Assembly (NCBI RefSeq): GCF_034702125.1
Contig: NC_085868.1
Location: 46,087,828 to 46,151,827 of the forward strand
Direction: 5' to 3'
Length of the DNA: 64,000 bases
From: Engraulis encrasicolus
Lineage: Eukaryota; Chordata; Actinopteri; Clupeiformes; Engraulidae
The translations under genes were made by a program, and so were the position numbers. Within the stretch, counting starts at the first letter, position 1; each line of letters opens with the position of its first letter. The notes under the pieces are model-generated. The model was not told the origin of the DNA, ran no database searches, and was given only the letters and a program-made list of their open reading frames with translations. Of this stretch, positions 1-12,173 are shown one piece after another.

Positions 1-640
1 TCACTATTTTCTTCACTCCTCTTTAACGTTGAAATACATACAGAGGATCAATACAGAAACTAGCTTTCTTAACAAGTCTTAACAAACCAAGCTCAAGATA
101 CAGTAATTTAAAGAATGGAGTCTCTGTCATTGATGTTTTTCATTACAGCTACGTACCGTATCCCTCCCCTTCCAGAAAAAAAGCAGGCTGGTGATCTCAA
201 CATCATATCCATAATCAAAAAGTCATAATTACATGTCCCAACGTCCTGATTTATTTATGCCCCTCATTTGGCATTAATGGCACATCAGCCTCTAGTCTCC
301 CCCCATTAAAAGGGAGCCACCACTCACGGATCTCTGCAGTAGACTGAAACCTCCACTTACTGTATGGACATCACTGCTGCTACACTGCCTGTTGGACATG
401 CTAATCAGGAAGGGAGGCCGCCACCACACCAAGCACCAGCTGGGCATTTTAATCACCTTTCTGCTTTATTAGCTTGCAGTCGGAAGGAGGACAAACTTGA
501 CAACATGAAGGCGGAGCAACTCTATGATCTAACCTCTCCAGGATTAAAATTCTAAGGATAAACATGTTTTGAAACCCGTAATGAGTGCAAACTGACTAAA
601 TTGACAGCAAATACATACTGGCATTTAGAAAATTAGTGCT
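1..640. other. No gene seen
   Basis: AT-rich sequence with no long open frame, RNA gene or clear repeat that I can recognise. The short open frame at 364-555 has no recognisable domain. Confidence 0.5.
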
Positions 641-816
641 GGGGGTGCTGCAGGTGAACTTGTGGTGAACACATCCATACCATATGCGGGCAGTTGCCAA
701 CAGGGAGCCAGGTTCAAATCAGGTCATATCCCAACCCTACCCCATCTCTCTCTCACTCATTTCTCTGTCTCCCGCCTGACTTTCCTATCACAAGACATGC
801 TTAAAATCCTCAAAAA
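641..816 (+). repeat. tRNA-derived SINE (type b), plus orientation
   Basis: A G-rich start is followed by a B-box-like AGGTTCAAATC near 710 and then a pyrimidine-rich body (CCCCATCTCTCTCTCACTC) typical of a fish tRNA-SINE. The body matches, in reverse, the segments at 36640-36742 and 52508-52682. The A-rich end lies near 811-816. Ends are approximate. Confidence 0.55.
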
Positions 817-894
817 GGTACAGTTTAACACACTGTCTGCATATGATATGGTCTCAGTACAACCTGAAGCAACAGTAGCCTAAAGTGAGAGCCC

Positions 895-1168
895 AACTGA
901 GAAACTCCAACTCCCATTGTCATTGTTACACAGCACTCCACAGCACACAAGTGAAGACTGCACACAATGAAATTGCATTTATGCCTCACCCATGCCCCCA
1001 ATGGCCCCCAAGGCAGCAGTGCGGCGGGACTGTACCATGCTCAGGGTAGTCATGGAGGAGGATGGGGGAGAGCACTGGTTAATTACTCCCCCCACCAAAC
1101 TGGCGGGTCGGGAGTAGAACCCAGCAGCCTTTGGGCTACAAGTATGATTACCCATGACTGCCCCTGAC
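895..1168 (-). repeat. tRNA-derived SINE (type c), minus orientation
   Basis: Read on the minus strand it starts GGGCAGTCATGGG near 1165 and has a degenerate B box (GGTTCTACTCCCGACC) near 1115. It ends in a segment (CAACTCCCATTGTCATTG on the plus strand) that recurs at 52165-52245. A tRNA-like head followed by a shared 3' part is SINE organisation. Ends are approximate. Confidence 0.5.
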
Positions 1169-1512
1169 TTAAGGAACACATTGATTTTGCCATTTCTTAG
1201 TTGTTCTGCTTCACACCATTATATTCAAATAAACAACAGCACAATGTTTCAAATTGACAAAAAAAGAAAGAAAAAGTCAGCCAGACGTACTGTCAAACTT
1301 TTTATGCCGACAGATGAATGTGGTTCGCAAGTTTTGACTCGTCTCCTCCACAAGGTTCTCAAACTCCATTTTGCTTTGCTGACTAAGTTTATCCTCCATC
1401 TCTGAAGTGCAGCAGGTGTAACCTTGAGAACACACACGCAGATGTTCGCCTGTGTGATGAACAGAAAGATGGACAGAGAGAGAAACAGACAGACAGACAA
1501 ACAGACAAAAAT

Positions 1513-1711
1513 AGAGAAAAAAGGAGTTAGGTTGAGACTGTGAAACGGAAAGATAGGCAGAGAGAGAGACAAACAGACGGAGACAGAGAAAAAAGGAGTT
1601 AGATTGAGACCGTGAAACGGAAAGATAGGCAGAGAGAGAGGGACAGACAGACAGAGAGAGACAGAGAAAAAAAGAGTTGAGACCGTGAAACAGAAATATA
1701 GGCAGAGAGAA

Positions 1712-1748
<37 letters not shown>

Positions 1749-1779
1749 GACAGAGAAAAAAGATGCTCGGTTGAGACCT
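1513..1779. repeat. Purine-rich minisatellite, 72-89-bp units
   Basis: Units begin with AGAGAAAAAAGGAGTT-like sequence at 1513, 1585, 1663 and 1752 (about 3.3 units). Each has GTGAAACGGAAAGATAGGC and then a variable GACA/GAGA tract. The tract lengths cause the differing periods. The long minus-strand open frame across it is a by-product of the repeat. Confidence 0.85.
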
Positions 1780-2160
1780 TGGGGAGGAAGTGATGTCATC
1801 AAAGAGAAAGACTTCCCATCTGATCAGGTTGCCTTTTGCAATTCTGGATCTCTGTAAGTCAGGATCACAAGCAGTATCCAATGTTGAAGTTTCATACACT
1901 GAGCCAGCGAAAGTGAGCCAGCTCTTCCTGTAACAGATCTCACAGCTGTACAGCACCCTAAGTAACCAGCAAAATACTGTGACAACAAAATATTCTTTAA
2001 ATGCTTCAAACACTTTCAAAGATTATATCAAGTTAGGTTTTTTGTTTAAACCTGAAACCCCATAAACACCTTCCCAGGTTGTTATTATTGCAGGAAATTA
2101 AACAACACCCCTTTTGGTAATACAGCTGCGGAACATTCAGTGATTGTCTCTTTAACAAAA
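1780..2160. other. No gene seen
   Basis: Non-repetitive sequence between the minisatellite and the assembly gap. No coding or RNA signal is recognised. Confidence 0.45.
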
Positions 2161-2260
2161 NNNNNNNNNNNNNNNNNNNNNNNNNNNNNNNNNNNNNNNN
2201 NNNNNNNNNNNNNNNNNNNNNNNNNNNNNNNNNNNNNNNNNNNNNNNNNNNNNNNNNNNN
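2161..2260. other. Assembly gap (100 N)
   Basis: Exactly one hundred unknown bases, a conventional scaffold gap placeholder. The true length is unknown. The translated frame over it at 2152-2394 is meaningless. Confidence 0.98.
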
Positions 2261-2381
2261 AAAGAGAGCCAGTACAGAATGGTTTGGGCTAAACCTCCCT
2301 CAAATGGAAACCATCTCAGGCTCCACTTGGCTCTCTTGCCATTGCTATGTAGCCTAGTCTGGGCCATCTCATAGTGTAACT

Positions 2382-2635
2382 CAGTGGTTCCCAAACTTTT
2401 TCAGCGGGCACCCCCTTTTGGATTTACGAATATTTTTGCAACTTCAGAATATTATTGCTTATTGCTTGGCAATTTTTTTGTCCATTAATATTGATAGATT
2501 TTCCATTTATAGTTTGTCCGCAAATATTGCTCCACAGGCCAGAAAATACATCTACTAGCCATACAAGTGAATACTTCAGTACCTCCGCGACCCCCCTTCA
2601 GTTGGAGGTCCCGACCCCCAGTTTTGGAACCACTG
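2382..2635. mobile_element. hAT-like MITE, degenerate
   Basis: The ends form an inverted repeat: CAGTGGTTCCCAAACTTTT on the left, and CAGTGGTTCCAAAACTGGG on the right after reverse complementing. CAGTGGTTC-type ends are those of vertebrate hAT elements. The flanking 8-mers (gtgtaact and gtttatgc) match poorly, so the duplication has decayed or the boundary is off. It carries no transposase. Confidence 0.7.
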
Positions 2636-2643
2636 GTTTATGC

Positions 2644-3221
2644 CATGCTTACACAAAACGTGGCTTCTCAGTTAGTCTAAGTCTGGTCAGACAGCTATCT
2701 AAAACATTTAACATCCAGGATTCAGAGCAAATTATTTTTTGAGCATTCCCAACAGCTCACTGGAGTGTGTTTAAGGCAATGGCACACTAGTTCCGTTGGC
2801 AGGGGAGTGAAAATGAAGAGGAGTCTGATTGATTTTATCCTCAGTCAGTGTTGAAGCTTGCTGAGTTATGACATGAACAAAAAAAAGTCCCGGCCTCTGC
2901 ACGGAGAGAAGTGCTGACAATGTGATTTGGCCAAATGAAGAGTGTCCTAGTAAGCAAGACAAACATGAAAACACAGAAAATACTGTGTATTAGCCTGGTG
3001 ATTTGGTCTAGTACTGCACTGTTGCTTGTCAGCTTAAACCATACGGTGTCTATTAGATGGTTTGAACGCCAACTGTTGGTTCCAGAGCTTTGCATGTGTG
3101 GTGCCAGACTAAAGTCACCTTTTCTTATTTAGTCTGCCTTGCCAGGACGTCAAATTCAGTTTCAGTCGCGATAGCTAATTGTCATGACCAACTTCCTCCT
3201 CTTGAGGCAGTATTTATGGTC
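2644..3221. other. No gene seen
   Basis: Stretch between two hAT-like elements. Short open frames on both strands (2771-3132) have no recognisable domain. Confidence 0.45.
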
Positions 3222-3575
3222 CTATAGTCCAGTGGTTCCCAACCTTTTTCTTCAGTGACCCATATTTTTACCATTGTAAGCTTTGGTGACCCAACCGCGA
3301 CAGCGCCCGCACGAGAGGCCACATGATACTCTGTTTCCTGCAAAAATCATTTTATTCCTCAATTTGTCTTCAGTAAAATATAGAATAATGTTTAATGTAT
3401 CACGTTTTGTTGCTTCTAAGACAAGTTTAAATGCTTTGTCATTTATTCAACATGGGCTATATATGGTATTAAAATTAAGCCCCTTAAAATCAAGAGGGCT
3501 TCGCGACCCACTGTGGATCTTTGGCGACCCATAGGCTGGGTCCCAACCCATAGGTTGGGAACGACTGCTATAGTC
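3222..3575. mobile_element. hAT-like MITE with perfect 8-bp target duplication
   Basis: Element 3230-3567 (338 bp). Left end CAGTGGTTCCCAACC; right end, reverse complemented, CAGTCGTTCCCAACC. The 8-mer CTATAGTC occurs at 3222-3229 and again at 3568-3575. TIR type and 8-bp duplication together indicate hAT. No transposase frame, so non-autonomous. Confidence 0.92.
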
Positions 3576-4516
3576 CATTTCCACATGACATGAGATGCAT
3601 AAAAACACAGGCAGACCTGCACACTGCTATACTACAAAGTCATCTTTCAAAAGTTACCTTCAGTGCTAGTACAGGTTGATGTATTCTACTCTTTTTGCCC
3701 TGGCAAAAAATGCTTCTTACTAACACTATTTCAGACTGCAAAATTAGTCGGAATTATGTTTCAAGGGGTTGGAAACAATAACTTTGTTCGTTTTAAGGGA
3801 TACGATGTTTTTGACACTAAGGGAAAACTAATCTAAACAAACGTGACGTATTACCTAATGGCTTACTGACAGAAACTCCGAGCACTGCAAGGGAGGAAGA
3901 GAGGGAGGGAAGAATAATGTAGTGTTGTTTTCTGTGTCATGAAGGGCAACGGCCTCCCCGACTCTGATAGAGTCGTCATCAGCACCCACAGAGCCCTGAC
4001 AAGGCAAAAAAACTAAGAAAACAGCACTTCACTTGCTTGGACTTTTGCTAAAAAAAAGGCATATCTTTCTGTCTCTTTTTCTCGGATGGGAGGGGAGGGG
4101 AAAAGTTAAGAGTCGTAATCTAGAATGTAGAATGATATGTGCTCATGCATAAACCTTTTCATATACTGTAACACCCCAACAGCTCTTTTTGTCGTGTCAT
4201 GCATTCTTTTTCCCCCTTGGGTACGGTCTAACAGCCTGGCGTGGATTTCCCTGTTACACTGTCTCTTGGCATTTCATGAGGACTTGAAAGGTACACCTTG
4301 CTAAACTTGTTTGCTTTGTGAAAATGCTTTCTATTCCATCTCTTCATGCAGACTTCTTCCCCTAAAAGCTTCCTCTGTAAGCTGTGCATCACAAGGCTAC
4401 ATCCATGTCTCTTGAATCGATTAGTGTTATCCAGGTTGGAGCTCTGAACACAGACTACAATGCAGGGCATCTAAGGAATACAAGATGCACAAAAGCGAAA
4501 TGCCTCAGGCAAATGT
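3576..4516. other. No gene seen
   Basis: Mixed-composition sequence without a recognisable repeat end, RNA gene or convincing coding frame. The small frame at 4228-4470 (minus) has no recognised domain. Confidence 0.4.
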
Positions 4517-4943
4517 GTCTGTAGGCAAGATGTTACTCATGGAATTATATTTGCCAGAATTTGAAACAAAGTATACTGAAATATTTAGATACAGTGATTC
4601 CTTTTCGTTTAATAACAGTGAAAAGGTATCAGGTTTCAGACTCAACTCAGTCCACACCAGTTGTTTTATTTAAAAACTGCTCGCTTATAACAGACACACA
4701 CAAATAAAACCCACATTTCTTCTCTCACAAGTCAGCAACTATAAAGCCCCTGTCCGGTGCCAGGTAAACTTGAAAAATGTGCAGTCGTTGCCAGCTTATA
4801 TCCATTTCTACTGGTGCACTACAGAAACGCAAAGAACACCACAAAGCAGCTGTCAATATTATTGTCTGTAGGCAAGATATTAAAAAACTCATTGCCTCAT
4901 ATTTGCCAGAAATTGAAACAAAGTATACTGACATATTTAAATA
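4517..4943. repeat. Diverged direct repeat, about 345 bp apart
   Basis: Segments near 4517-4592 and 4863-4943 share TGTCTGTAGGCAAGAT, then TATTTGCCAGAA, then TTGAAACAAAGTATACTGA and ATATTTA. This looks like an old tandem duplication of about 345 bp. Confidence 0.6.
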
Positions 4944-6032
4944 GATGATGAATTTCCATACTCCATTTTTAACAAATATTCTGAACATTATAGGCATACA
5001 TACATGTAGTATGATGGACAAAGAGGACCTCAACTTGATCCTGTCCACCAGTGGCTCTAAAGATCATGGTGTATGAAATTAGCTGACCCTAACCAATCTG
5101 CTGAAAGCATATCTGAGGATAAATCTTTTTGTAAGGGATCCACCTATATACTGTACAAACGTCGCTAAGTAATACAGCAGATGGCGCAACTCATGAATAA
5201 TGCTCAGATAACGCGTTAGGAAATGTGTTGTTTTGTTTGTCTCCGTATTCAATGCAGTCTAGCTGAACTGGTTTGTTGTGGAAGCTGTCAAAATAATTAA
5301 CTTATGCAAATGGAGTGTCACTTTTCAATCGTCTGCTCTCCACACGTGACTAGCGGCATCTCTGCATTATTAGCACATGTGCACAATGTGACCGGAGTTG
5401 CCTCTCTGACATGATGCAGCATCCAATGAGCTGGATTACTACAGTATAATGTCACTGTCTGCTCGGAGCTGAAAGGGAGACACCTGACGCACTTGTGTTA
5501 GCATTGCTAATTAGCAATAATTGAGTGCTTTCTCTAGTTTCACTCCTGGGGCTAGCAGCCGGTTTGAGGAGAATTTATGTAAAGATGATTTCAAGACATT
5601 AAAAATCCAATTACACATGGCTGTTCTTTTTACTGGGTTTTATATTCCTTTGGACAGCACATGCAATCCTTCATATGCATGCACACGCTCGCACACACAC
5701 ATAAATCGGTGATCTCTTGCCAGGTAAAAAAAGACTCCATGTCCCATGATGGGGAACCTTGTGATTCAGATATCTGTGAAGGCCCATCACTGGCATCTAC
5801 GTTTGAAGCAGAAATTCCTCACTTCGTCTTTGAATAATGTGACTTATGTGTACCAGTCAAAAACAAAGGCAGTGGTGCTTTTGTCATTACAAATAAAACT
5901 GATAGTGGGAAAGCCTGAATAGGGTAGAAGAAGTGTATACTTGTGTTAAGTACCTGCATTATCTTTGTAAATAAAGATATTTCAAACAGCCTGAAAGTAC
6001 TTTCTAATTCAATGAAGCACTGCGCTACCCCT
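4944..6032. other. No gene seen
   Basis: Unclassified sequence with a short (CA)n near 5688-5700. No domain-bearing open frame. Confidence 0.4.
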
Positions 6033-7333
6033 TTAACCCTCAAGCGACCGGCCTGTTTTTGCGACTAATCTGACCGAGCGGGGTCATTTATGACCCCAAG
6101 GAGTTTATATAGAAATACCACTTTATAAATTATTTTTTGGGGTTCATTCAAATTTATTTGCATCTTGCACATACTTGTCCCTCATATAAAGCAAAAAAAT
6201 GTGAATTTGAACATTTTATTGTTTTGCTAAAAATGTGTCAAACTTACATACATATATGCTAATTATGATGTATGCCCTCATTTGCATATGTAAACATCAA
6301 AATACAAAAAACATCCAATACATTTTTTTCTTCTCTCATCATCAGTAATCAACTGAGAAAGTTTCATGGTGATATCTATCATTTACATTTTTTAGCCTAT
6401 TCACTTGTAGTAGTCTTACCATAATAATACAGTATATTTATGCTAATTATGGAAATTACTCAAAGTGAAACTTTGGGAAACCAAGCTAAATTCTATCCAT
6501 TAGGCCCATAGATGATATTTCTGCAATAAAACTTTAGGGTACTCAACATTTCTGGGTTCATGAAATTACAAGATCAGAGAATATGGTAATTTACATAGAC
6601 AAAACCATGTCTCAAACATATAACCTTATGCACACTCAAAATTTCTCTGAAACTTTTTCTGGACATTGTAGCTCTGAAAAGGTGTCTTCCATATGTATTA
6701 GAGCAAAGAAATAATTCAACTGATGCTTCAGCCTTTGTATAGCCATATAATAAGGAAAATTCTAAAAACGCCATTGATTTCTACACTGATGACTTGTTTC
6801 CTCCCTCTTTGTTCATCAGGATGACTTCCATTTCATATTCTCATCATGTGTGTAGGACCACTGTGCCATTATATAAACAAATATGGAGCAAAAACAGAGA
6901 AAATGCCACCTGGGTGCCCTCACAATATGCTTTGTTGGCTATCGCAGGGGTGCCCTATTTATTAATATAATATAAGTTATTATATTTTAATACTATGAAT
7001 ATTTATATTTTGAATATTTTAGGGTCTGCTGACCATGGCCTGCCCCAAGACACAAAATACAAAAACCAGAGTTTGAAAATTACAACAGCAATGGACATTA
7101 TAATGTTGATTATCTCATGGATCCTCTCGGGGTCATAAATGACCCCAGAGGTGTTTTGATTATAAATGTTATATAGATGGTCCAAATCTCACAAAAATCA
7201 TTCACAACATGCACAACATATGCATTGACAAACTCATTGAAGGACAAGTTCTTCTGATGAAAATTGCAGAAATGGTGTATGAAAATATGTGGCCGGGGTC
7301 ATAAATGACCCCAGTCGGTCGCTTTAGGGCTAA
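6033..7333. mobile_element. piggyBac-like non-autonomous element, 1.29 kb
   Basis: Element 6037-7329. Left end CCCTCAAGCGACCG follows TTAA (6033-6036). Right end, reverse complemented, is CCCTAAAGCGACCG and is followed by CTAA (7330-7333), a one-base decay of TTAA. An 18-bp palindrome, GGGGTCAT(T/A)(T/A)ATGACCCC, occurs at 6080-6097, 7129-7146 and 7295-7312. The interior is AT-rich without a transposase frame. TTAA flanks and C-rich ends are typical of piggyBac; the family name is inferred. Confidence 0.82.
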
Positions 7334-8300
7334 AGCTCTCCTTTGCCTGGAACTTACATTTAAAAATTGCATGAACTAGGTATTTGCACTCGGTTACTCA
7401 CATGCAAATATTTTGTGATAATAGTCAACAGTTTAAAAAAGACGATTTGTATCCATTGCACTTCTTAAGTTTAAGGCCATTTCGCCATTAATCCAAAAGG
7501 CCTCTTTAATAGACCTACAAAAAAGGGCCACATTAACGTAGCATACATCAGGGTGTGTGGTCATAATAGGAGAAAGAGAAGTGCACTAATAGTGAAGAGC
7601 CGTTTTCAGTTAAAATACCACCGTCCTCTCCCCCTCCCCCCTGTTAAAAGTTTGTTGTTGTAGAAAAACAAAATGGACTAATAACCCATTTTGATATAGG
7701 CCAAATTCTTGCAGAGATTTCCCCAGGCTGCCTTGAGGTTGGAGATTTTATCACGATGATTGACTACCCAGGCACTGCAATATACGGCAGAGAATAACAA
7801 GTCACTCCATACTCATGTTACAAAACAACAAGAACACAACAACTAGCTTCCATATGCTTTTAAGACCACCTCATAAGATCCCTGGGATGATATCATGTTT
7901 CTTCATATTCGGTTGGTCCCCATGTTGAAAAAGGCTGGAAAACATCCAGACTAAGTATTGATTTATCTCCAGGCCCTGTGTTTAGTATGTTTGTCTGAGT
8001 CTTTAAAAGCTTGTTTATTTATGCTTGTACATGGTTACAGTATTTATGTTATTCGGCATAAATATTGGTTCCAGGAAGAGAGCCACAAAGTCGCTGGATC
8101 ACAGCCATGTTTCAAACAACCACAAAAATACACCCACCCAGAAGACCCTTTATTTACACATAGGCCTACATACCACCATCATCTCACCAAAACCCAAGAG
8201 AATTATCTCCAGGGTTTAGCGATTGGTTGATATCCGATCCTCGCACAGATCGTGTTAACAGTGTCAGGGAGCCTTTTACAAGCACACGTTCATCCTGAAC
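7334..8300. other. No gene seen
   Basis: Sequence without recognisable repeat ends. Overlapping short frames at 7958-8230 resemble no family I know. Confidence 0.4.
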
Positions 8301-8384
8301 TCAAAATAGAAATGCATTAAGAGATGGCATGTTTTGGTTTCATCAAAATAGAAATGCATTAAGAGATGGCATGTTTTGGTTTCA
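8301..8384. repeat. Perfect 42-bp tandem duplication
   Basis: Two identical units, 8301-8342 and 8343-8384, beginning TCAAAATAGAAATGCATT. The lack of divergence points to a recent slip or duplication, or an assembly artefact. Confidence 0.95.
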
Positions 8385-8460
8385 TCGCCAGCTCCATACA
8401 ACCCCCATGTGAGATATCACAGCAATGACGCACACTCATTACTGCCTGAGGTTTGAGGAT

Positions 8461-8623
8461 GGATATGAGCTGTATGAATCTGCCATTATTGCCCAATGTC
8501 TGGATATGAGCTGTATGAATCTGCCATTATTCCCCAATGTCTGGATATGAGCTGTATGAATCTGCCATTATTCCCCAATGTCTGGATATGAGCTGTATGA
8601 ATCTGCCATTATTCCCCAATGTC
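8461..8623. repeat. 41-bp minisatellite, 4 units
   Basis: Units start at 8461, 8502, 8543 and 8584 with GGATATGAGCTGTATGAATC. Units 2-4 agree; unit 1 has one G where the others have C (TTGCCCAA versus TTCCCCAA). Confidence 0.95.
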
Positions 8624-9046
8624 CTGATTAATCCTGCACAGTATGTTTGCACTGCTCATTTCTACACTTTTGAGATGCTGTAAATCTCACTCAAAGCCTG
8701 CCATAGTGATCAGTACAGTAAAATACAGGGTTTCCCCAATAACTTTAATGCTAAGGCAGCCACCTTGACAAGAAACATCTATCACCCGGACAAGGTCCCC
8801 TGAAAAGATAAAGATTTCATCAAAAAATAAAAATAAAAAATACCCACTTACTGTTAAAAAGGTCTGGATCCAGCGCTTCCGTTTTTTTCCTTTTTTCTGA
8901 TAAAGATTTCATGTTGGAATTTAATTTCTAAAGTTGCTTAACCAAAAAATATATACTTTTAAAGCCCCATCAACTTGAATAGCAAAAATTCTGCGGGAAA
9001 CACTGAAATGATTCTTCAAGTATCTGGTAGAGACTGTAAGAGAGTT

Positions 9047-9420
9047 ATGCCGTGTGTACACCAGGCGCTACCTACGCGACCCAGGTAGCTGGGGTGGTTG
9101 AAGAAGTTTCGCCATGAATTCGCTTTATTCGCTCTGGACGCGGCATTGACATGTTTGATTCAGCTAATCACATAACGGCTCTGTCTTGACAGCCTGGGAC
9201 ATTCGTTGATATGAACGTTCCAATTGGTTTTTGCTGAATCATGTCATAGCGATTGGCTTTACGATTAGCTTGAGTTTAATCGTCAAAATTCGCTCTGGTC
9301 GCCCAGTTCGCTTCGCTCCTAGCGAATTCGCTTTCGTAGCTTTATTCGCCTTTCCTCCATAGAGAAATAAAACTTCCGCCGCTCAGGTTGCGTAGTTCGC
9401 GCTTGGTGTACACGGGGCAT
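9047..9420. mobile_element. Non-autonomous DNA transposon, GTGTACACC ends
   Basis: Element 9049-9418 (370 bp). The left end is GCCGTGTGTACACCAGGCGC. The right end, reverse complemented, is GCCCCGTGTACACCAAGCGC. AT flanks both edges, a possible 2-bp duplication. The interior repeats ATTCGCT-type motifs. Superfamily unknown to me. Confidence 0.7.
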
Positions 9421-9481
9421 TACTGTATACTAACAGCATGAGCAACCTTCCAGTTCCAGTTAACACAATGTGCATCCGTAG

Positions 9482-9649
9482 CCCCTTAATGTACGCCGTA
9501 CCTCCTGTGGCACGCTGTAATAGACATTGAAAGTTAACTATAGTACTACACTACTATGACAGTGCACGGGACCTTTAGTAATATATTACGACTTGGTCAT
9601 TGCCATTCTGGTAACAGCTGATTTATAATGCCGTGTCTTAAGGGGTTAA
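9482..9649 (-). mobile_element. CCCCTTAA-ended MITE, copy 1
   Basis: A 164-bp element. Its reverse complement aligns along its whole length with 23510-23676, sharing GCTGTTACCAGAATGGCAAT, the run around TAGTGTAGTACTATAGT and GCCACAGGAGGTAC. Ends are CCCCTTAA inverted repeats. TTAA (9646-9649) abuts one end; the other flank is GTAG. Confidence 0.8.
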
Positions 9650-10579
9650 TATCCCCCTGAACTTGAATTTCTTCCTCTCATTCTTTTTCCTCATATTTCC
9701 GTTTCCCCTGTCTACAAATCAGGATACCTTAATCATGCAAGAGGCGCTGAGCACAGAAATTGTTTGCAGAGGTGTTAGACCTGTAATGAGTGCAAACCTA
9801 CTGTATGTCATTCAACACCTCAATGGCACTGCAGACAAATGGACCTGGCGAGGCGAGCGCTCAGCCGTGATCAAAGCAGCCCGGAACACAACAGGCCTGA
9901 CATTTAAGGGGCCCTGATTTTCATTACACAATGCCATTAAGGGGACAGACAGAGAGAAGGGATAGTGGGTGGAAACGTAGAGGAAGAGGAGGAGGATAGA
10001 GAGAGGAGAGAGAGAGAGAGATTGCTGTGAGATTGAATCAGCCTCAGGCACAGGTGAACAAGGAATGTGGAGAACTCTGATCTTGACGAGTGTGTGTGTG
10101 CGTGTGTGTGTGTACATGTGTACAGTATGTACTGTATGTATGCGTGTGTGTGTGTGTGTGTGTTATGGCACAGGGTGCGTGGACAAAGGAAGTCTATAGT
10201 AGATGACATTCATTAAGATAAGCATTTATGTATTGCATAGATATGTGCATTACATAATGGAACGTCACACTGTCCTAAATGCATGCAATGTTTCGACAAT
10301 GAGTCATAATCAGGCATAACACGTCCATTTATGGTCATGGTCAGGTCCATTTATAGGCCTACACTATTATAAGAATTACCTACCAGCACATCATAAAATG
10401 TGCTACAGAATGACAGATAACGAACAAAATGTTTAATTCAACAATCATGTAAAGTACTAACCAACAAAGCAGCTTACAACACATGCCACAGGAGGTATAA
10501 GGCAAAATTGTGTCTGCACTCTCCACATGTAAATGTACAAAAGTAATTGGACTAAAATAAAACAGATGTTGTAAACATA
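9650..10579. other. No gene; contains (TG)n
   Basis: A GA-rich stretch at about 9945-10020 and an interrupted (TG)n at 10090-10163 are the only structure seen. Open frames here come from the repeats. Confidence 0.6.
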
Positions 10580-11096
10580 GGGTCATTCCAAGTCAATTCA
10601 CAAGCCATCCCCAGGTGACCCTCTCTGATTAGCCTGATATGCAGGTGCCATACAGGTACCTTTTGATGCCAATTGAAAGAATCCCAAGTATTAGCATCCT
10701 ATTGCTAACGGCTGTTCATCACGCTTTTCACAAATCCAGTTATCAAGGCTTAGTATACTATCCACAAATAATTAAGGTATGATATTTGAAAGTATCAGAT
10801 AGACCTGATCACATTGAGAGTGCAACATGATTGGTAAACTTGTATCTCCCTTCAAACTAAAACTAGAGGTGTCCAAATCTACTTGTACATTTTGTATGCA
10901 ATTCACAGGCTTGAAAAGTGGGCATGGCACCCAAACTTTGGAGGGTCTCATCTCCACAACCGTTCGACGAAGGATGCTAATACTTAGGAATATATAAATT
11001 GGCATGAATAGGTAGGCCTACCTGTATGTGAGATATCAGGCAGAGGTTCACCTGGAGAGATTCTATTCATGTGAATTGACATGGAATGAGCCCATA
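10577..11096. mobile_element. Inverted-repeat element, GGGTCATTCC ends
   Basis: Element 10580-11093 (514 bp). Left end GGGTCATTCCAAGTCAATTC; right end, reverse complemented, GGGCTCATTCCATGTCAATT. Similarity continues inward with gaps through CCAGGTGACCTCT-like sequence for about 60 bp. ATA flanks both sides, a possible 3-bp duplication. No transposase frame. Confidence 0.75.
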
Positions 11097-11956
11097 GTCA
11101 AGTGTTATGGCTGGAGGTCTGAAGTTGTTTGGAGAGTGACACCCCTGTTCCTCCAAAATGTTGCCCATAACAAATGCACTCTCCCATTGTGTGTGTGTTT
11201 GTATCAACTGGAATAAGATAATGTTAACCTTACCGAGAGTTATGACTGGTAGGCTGAGGTTCCTCATAGACATCACAGTTCGCCAGTAACATGCAGCCTC
11301 ATACAGTATGCACATTGTAGCCTCTTTGTGCAGATGGGGTCGCTGGCTATTTCACTATTTGATGAAAATACTCAACTACATCGTACCAACATTGCTTTGA
11401 CATTACTGACAGCCTTAAGACAGATTAAGACATAGCCATTACAATTTTGGTGAAAGTAAGGTTATAACATAGGCTCTGCGCTAAGGGGTTAAAATGTGGC
11501 CTGTGACAAATGTCTGCACTGTCCTCCAGACTGTGGATGAAGCAATTTGACTAAAGCAATGTTAGATGTGCAATAGATAACTTGAAAAAGAACTACGCGA
11601 GGCACATGAGGAATATTTAAAGGCCTGTCCCATTGTCCCCTTTTGCGCCCGCCGGCGACCCTATCTGCAGTATGAGGCTACTGTGAAATTATACTACTTT
11701 GTGTTATTTTTGTAATAGCCTTTATTTTGACAATCACCGTGGTGTGTCATGTGAGGGTAGGGTAGCAATTACATGTAGGTATTTAGGCACCTGTTCACCT
11801 GTTCACTGGCCGGGAGAGGGAAAGGCGTGGGAGAGCACAATTTCTGTTGGCCGCTCGCTTACTTTGCTTGAGACATTGTTGCTGTTCAAGGCACTACCAC
11901 ACCTTTTACACTCATCAGTAGGTCACTCGAGGTGGCGGTTTTAGAGTAGGTTTTAA
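11097..11956. other. No gene seen
   Basis: GCGCTAAGGGGTTAA near 11477-11491 resembles one end of the CCCCTTAA MITE family, but no second end is visible. Otherwise nothing is recognised before the L1 target duplication. Confidence 0.4.
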
Positions 11957-11973
11957 CCTTTGTATTGGATCTT
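11957..11973. repeat. L1 target-site duplication, left copy
   Basis: CCTTTGTATTGGATCTT, 17 bp, identical to 17302-17318. It lies at the 3' (A-tail) side of the element. Confidence 0.95.
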
Positions 11974-11993
11974 TTCTTTTTGAAATTCAAGTT

Positions 11994-11999
11994 TTTATT
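11994..11999 (-). promoter_or_regulatory. L1 polyadenylation signal AATAAA
   Basis: TTTATT on the plus strand reads AATAAA on the minus strand, about 20 bases before the A-rich tail (CAAAAAGAAAAG) at the insertion edge. Position and orientation fit an L1 3' end. Confidence 0.8.
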
Positions 12000-12173
12000 G
12001 ATCAAACTTTAAACACACACATAAAAGGTCCACACAGTACATTACAGTGTCCTGTTGTACATAGCTCACCTATACGCCACCTTGACATCTCCATCAAAAA
12101 ACATGGTCCAGAAAATAACAGTCACATAAATGGAAATACGTAGAAATATATAACGGCTGTCGTCACATACACC

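Noticed and set aside
1249..2019. Long minus-strand open frame (256 codons)
   Set aside because: It runs across the GACA/GAGA minisatellite. The translation is low-complexity Ser/Leu/Cys repeats, with no domain.
2152..2394. Minus-strand frame across 2161-2260
   Set aside because: It reads through the assembly gap of N.
8301..8623. CRISPR-like array
   Set aside because: The repeats are directly adjacent with no spacers, and the sequence is eukaryotic.
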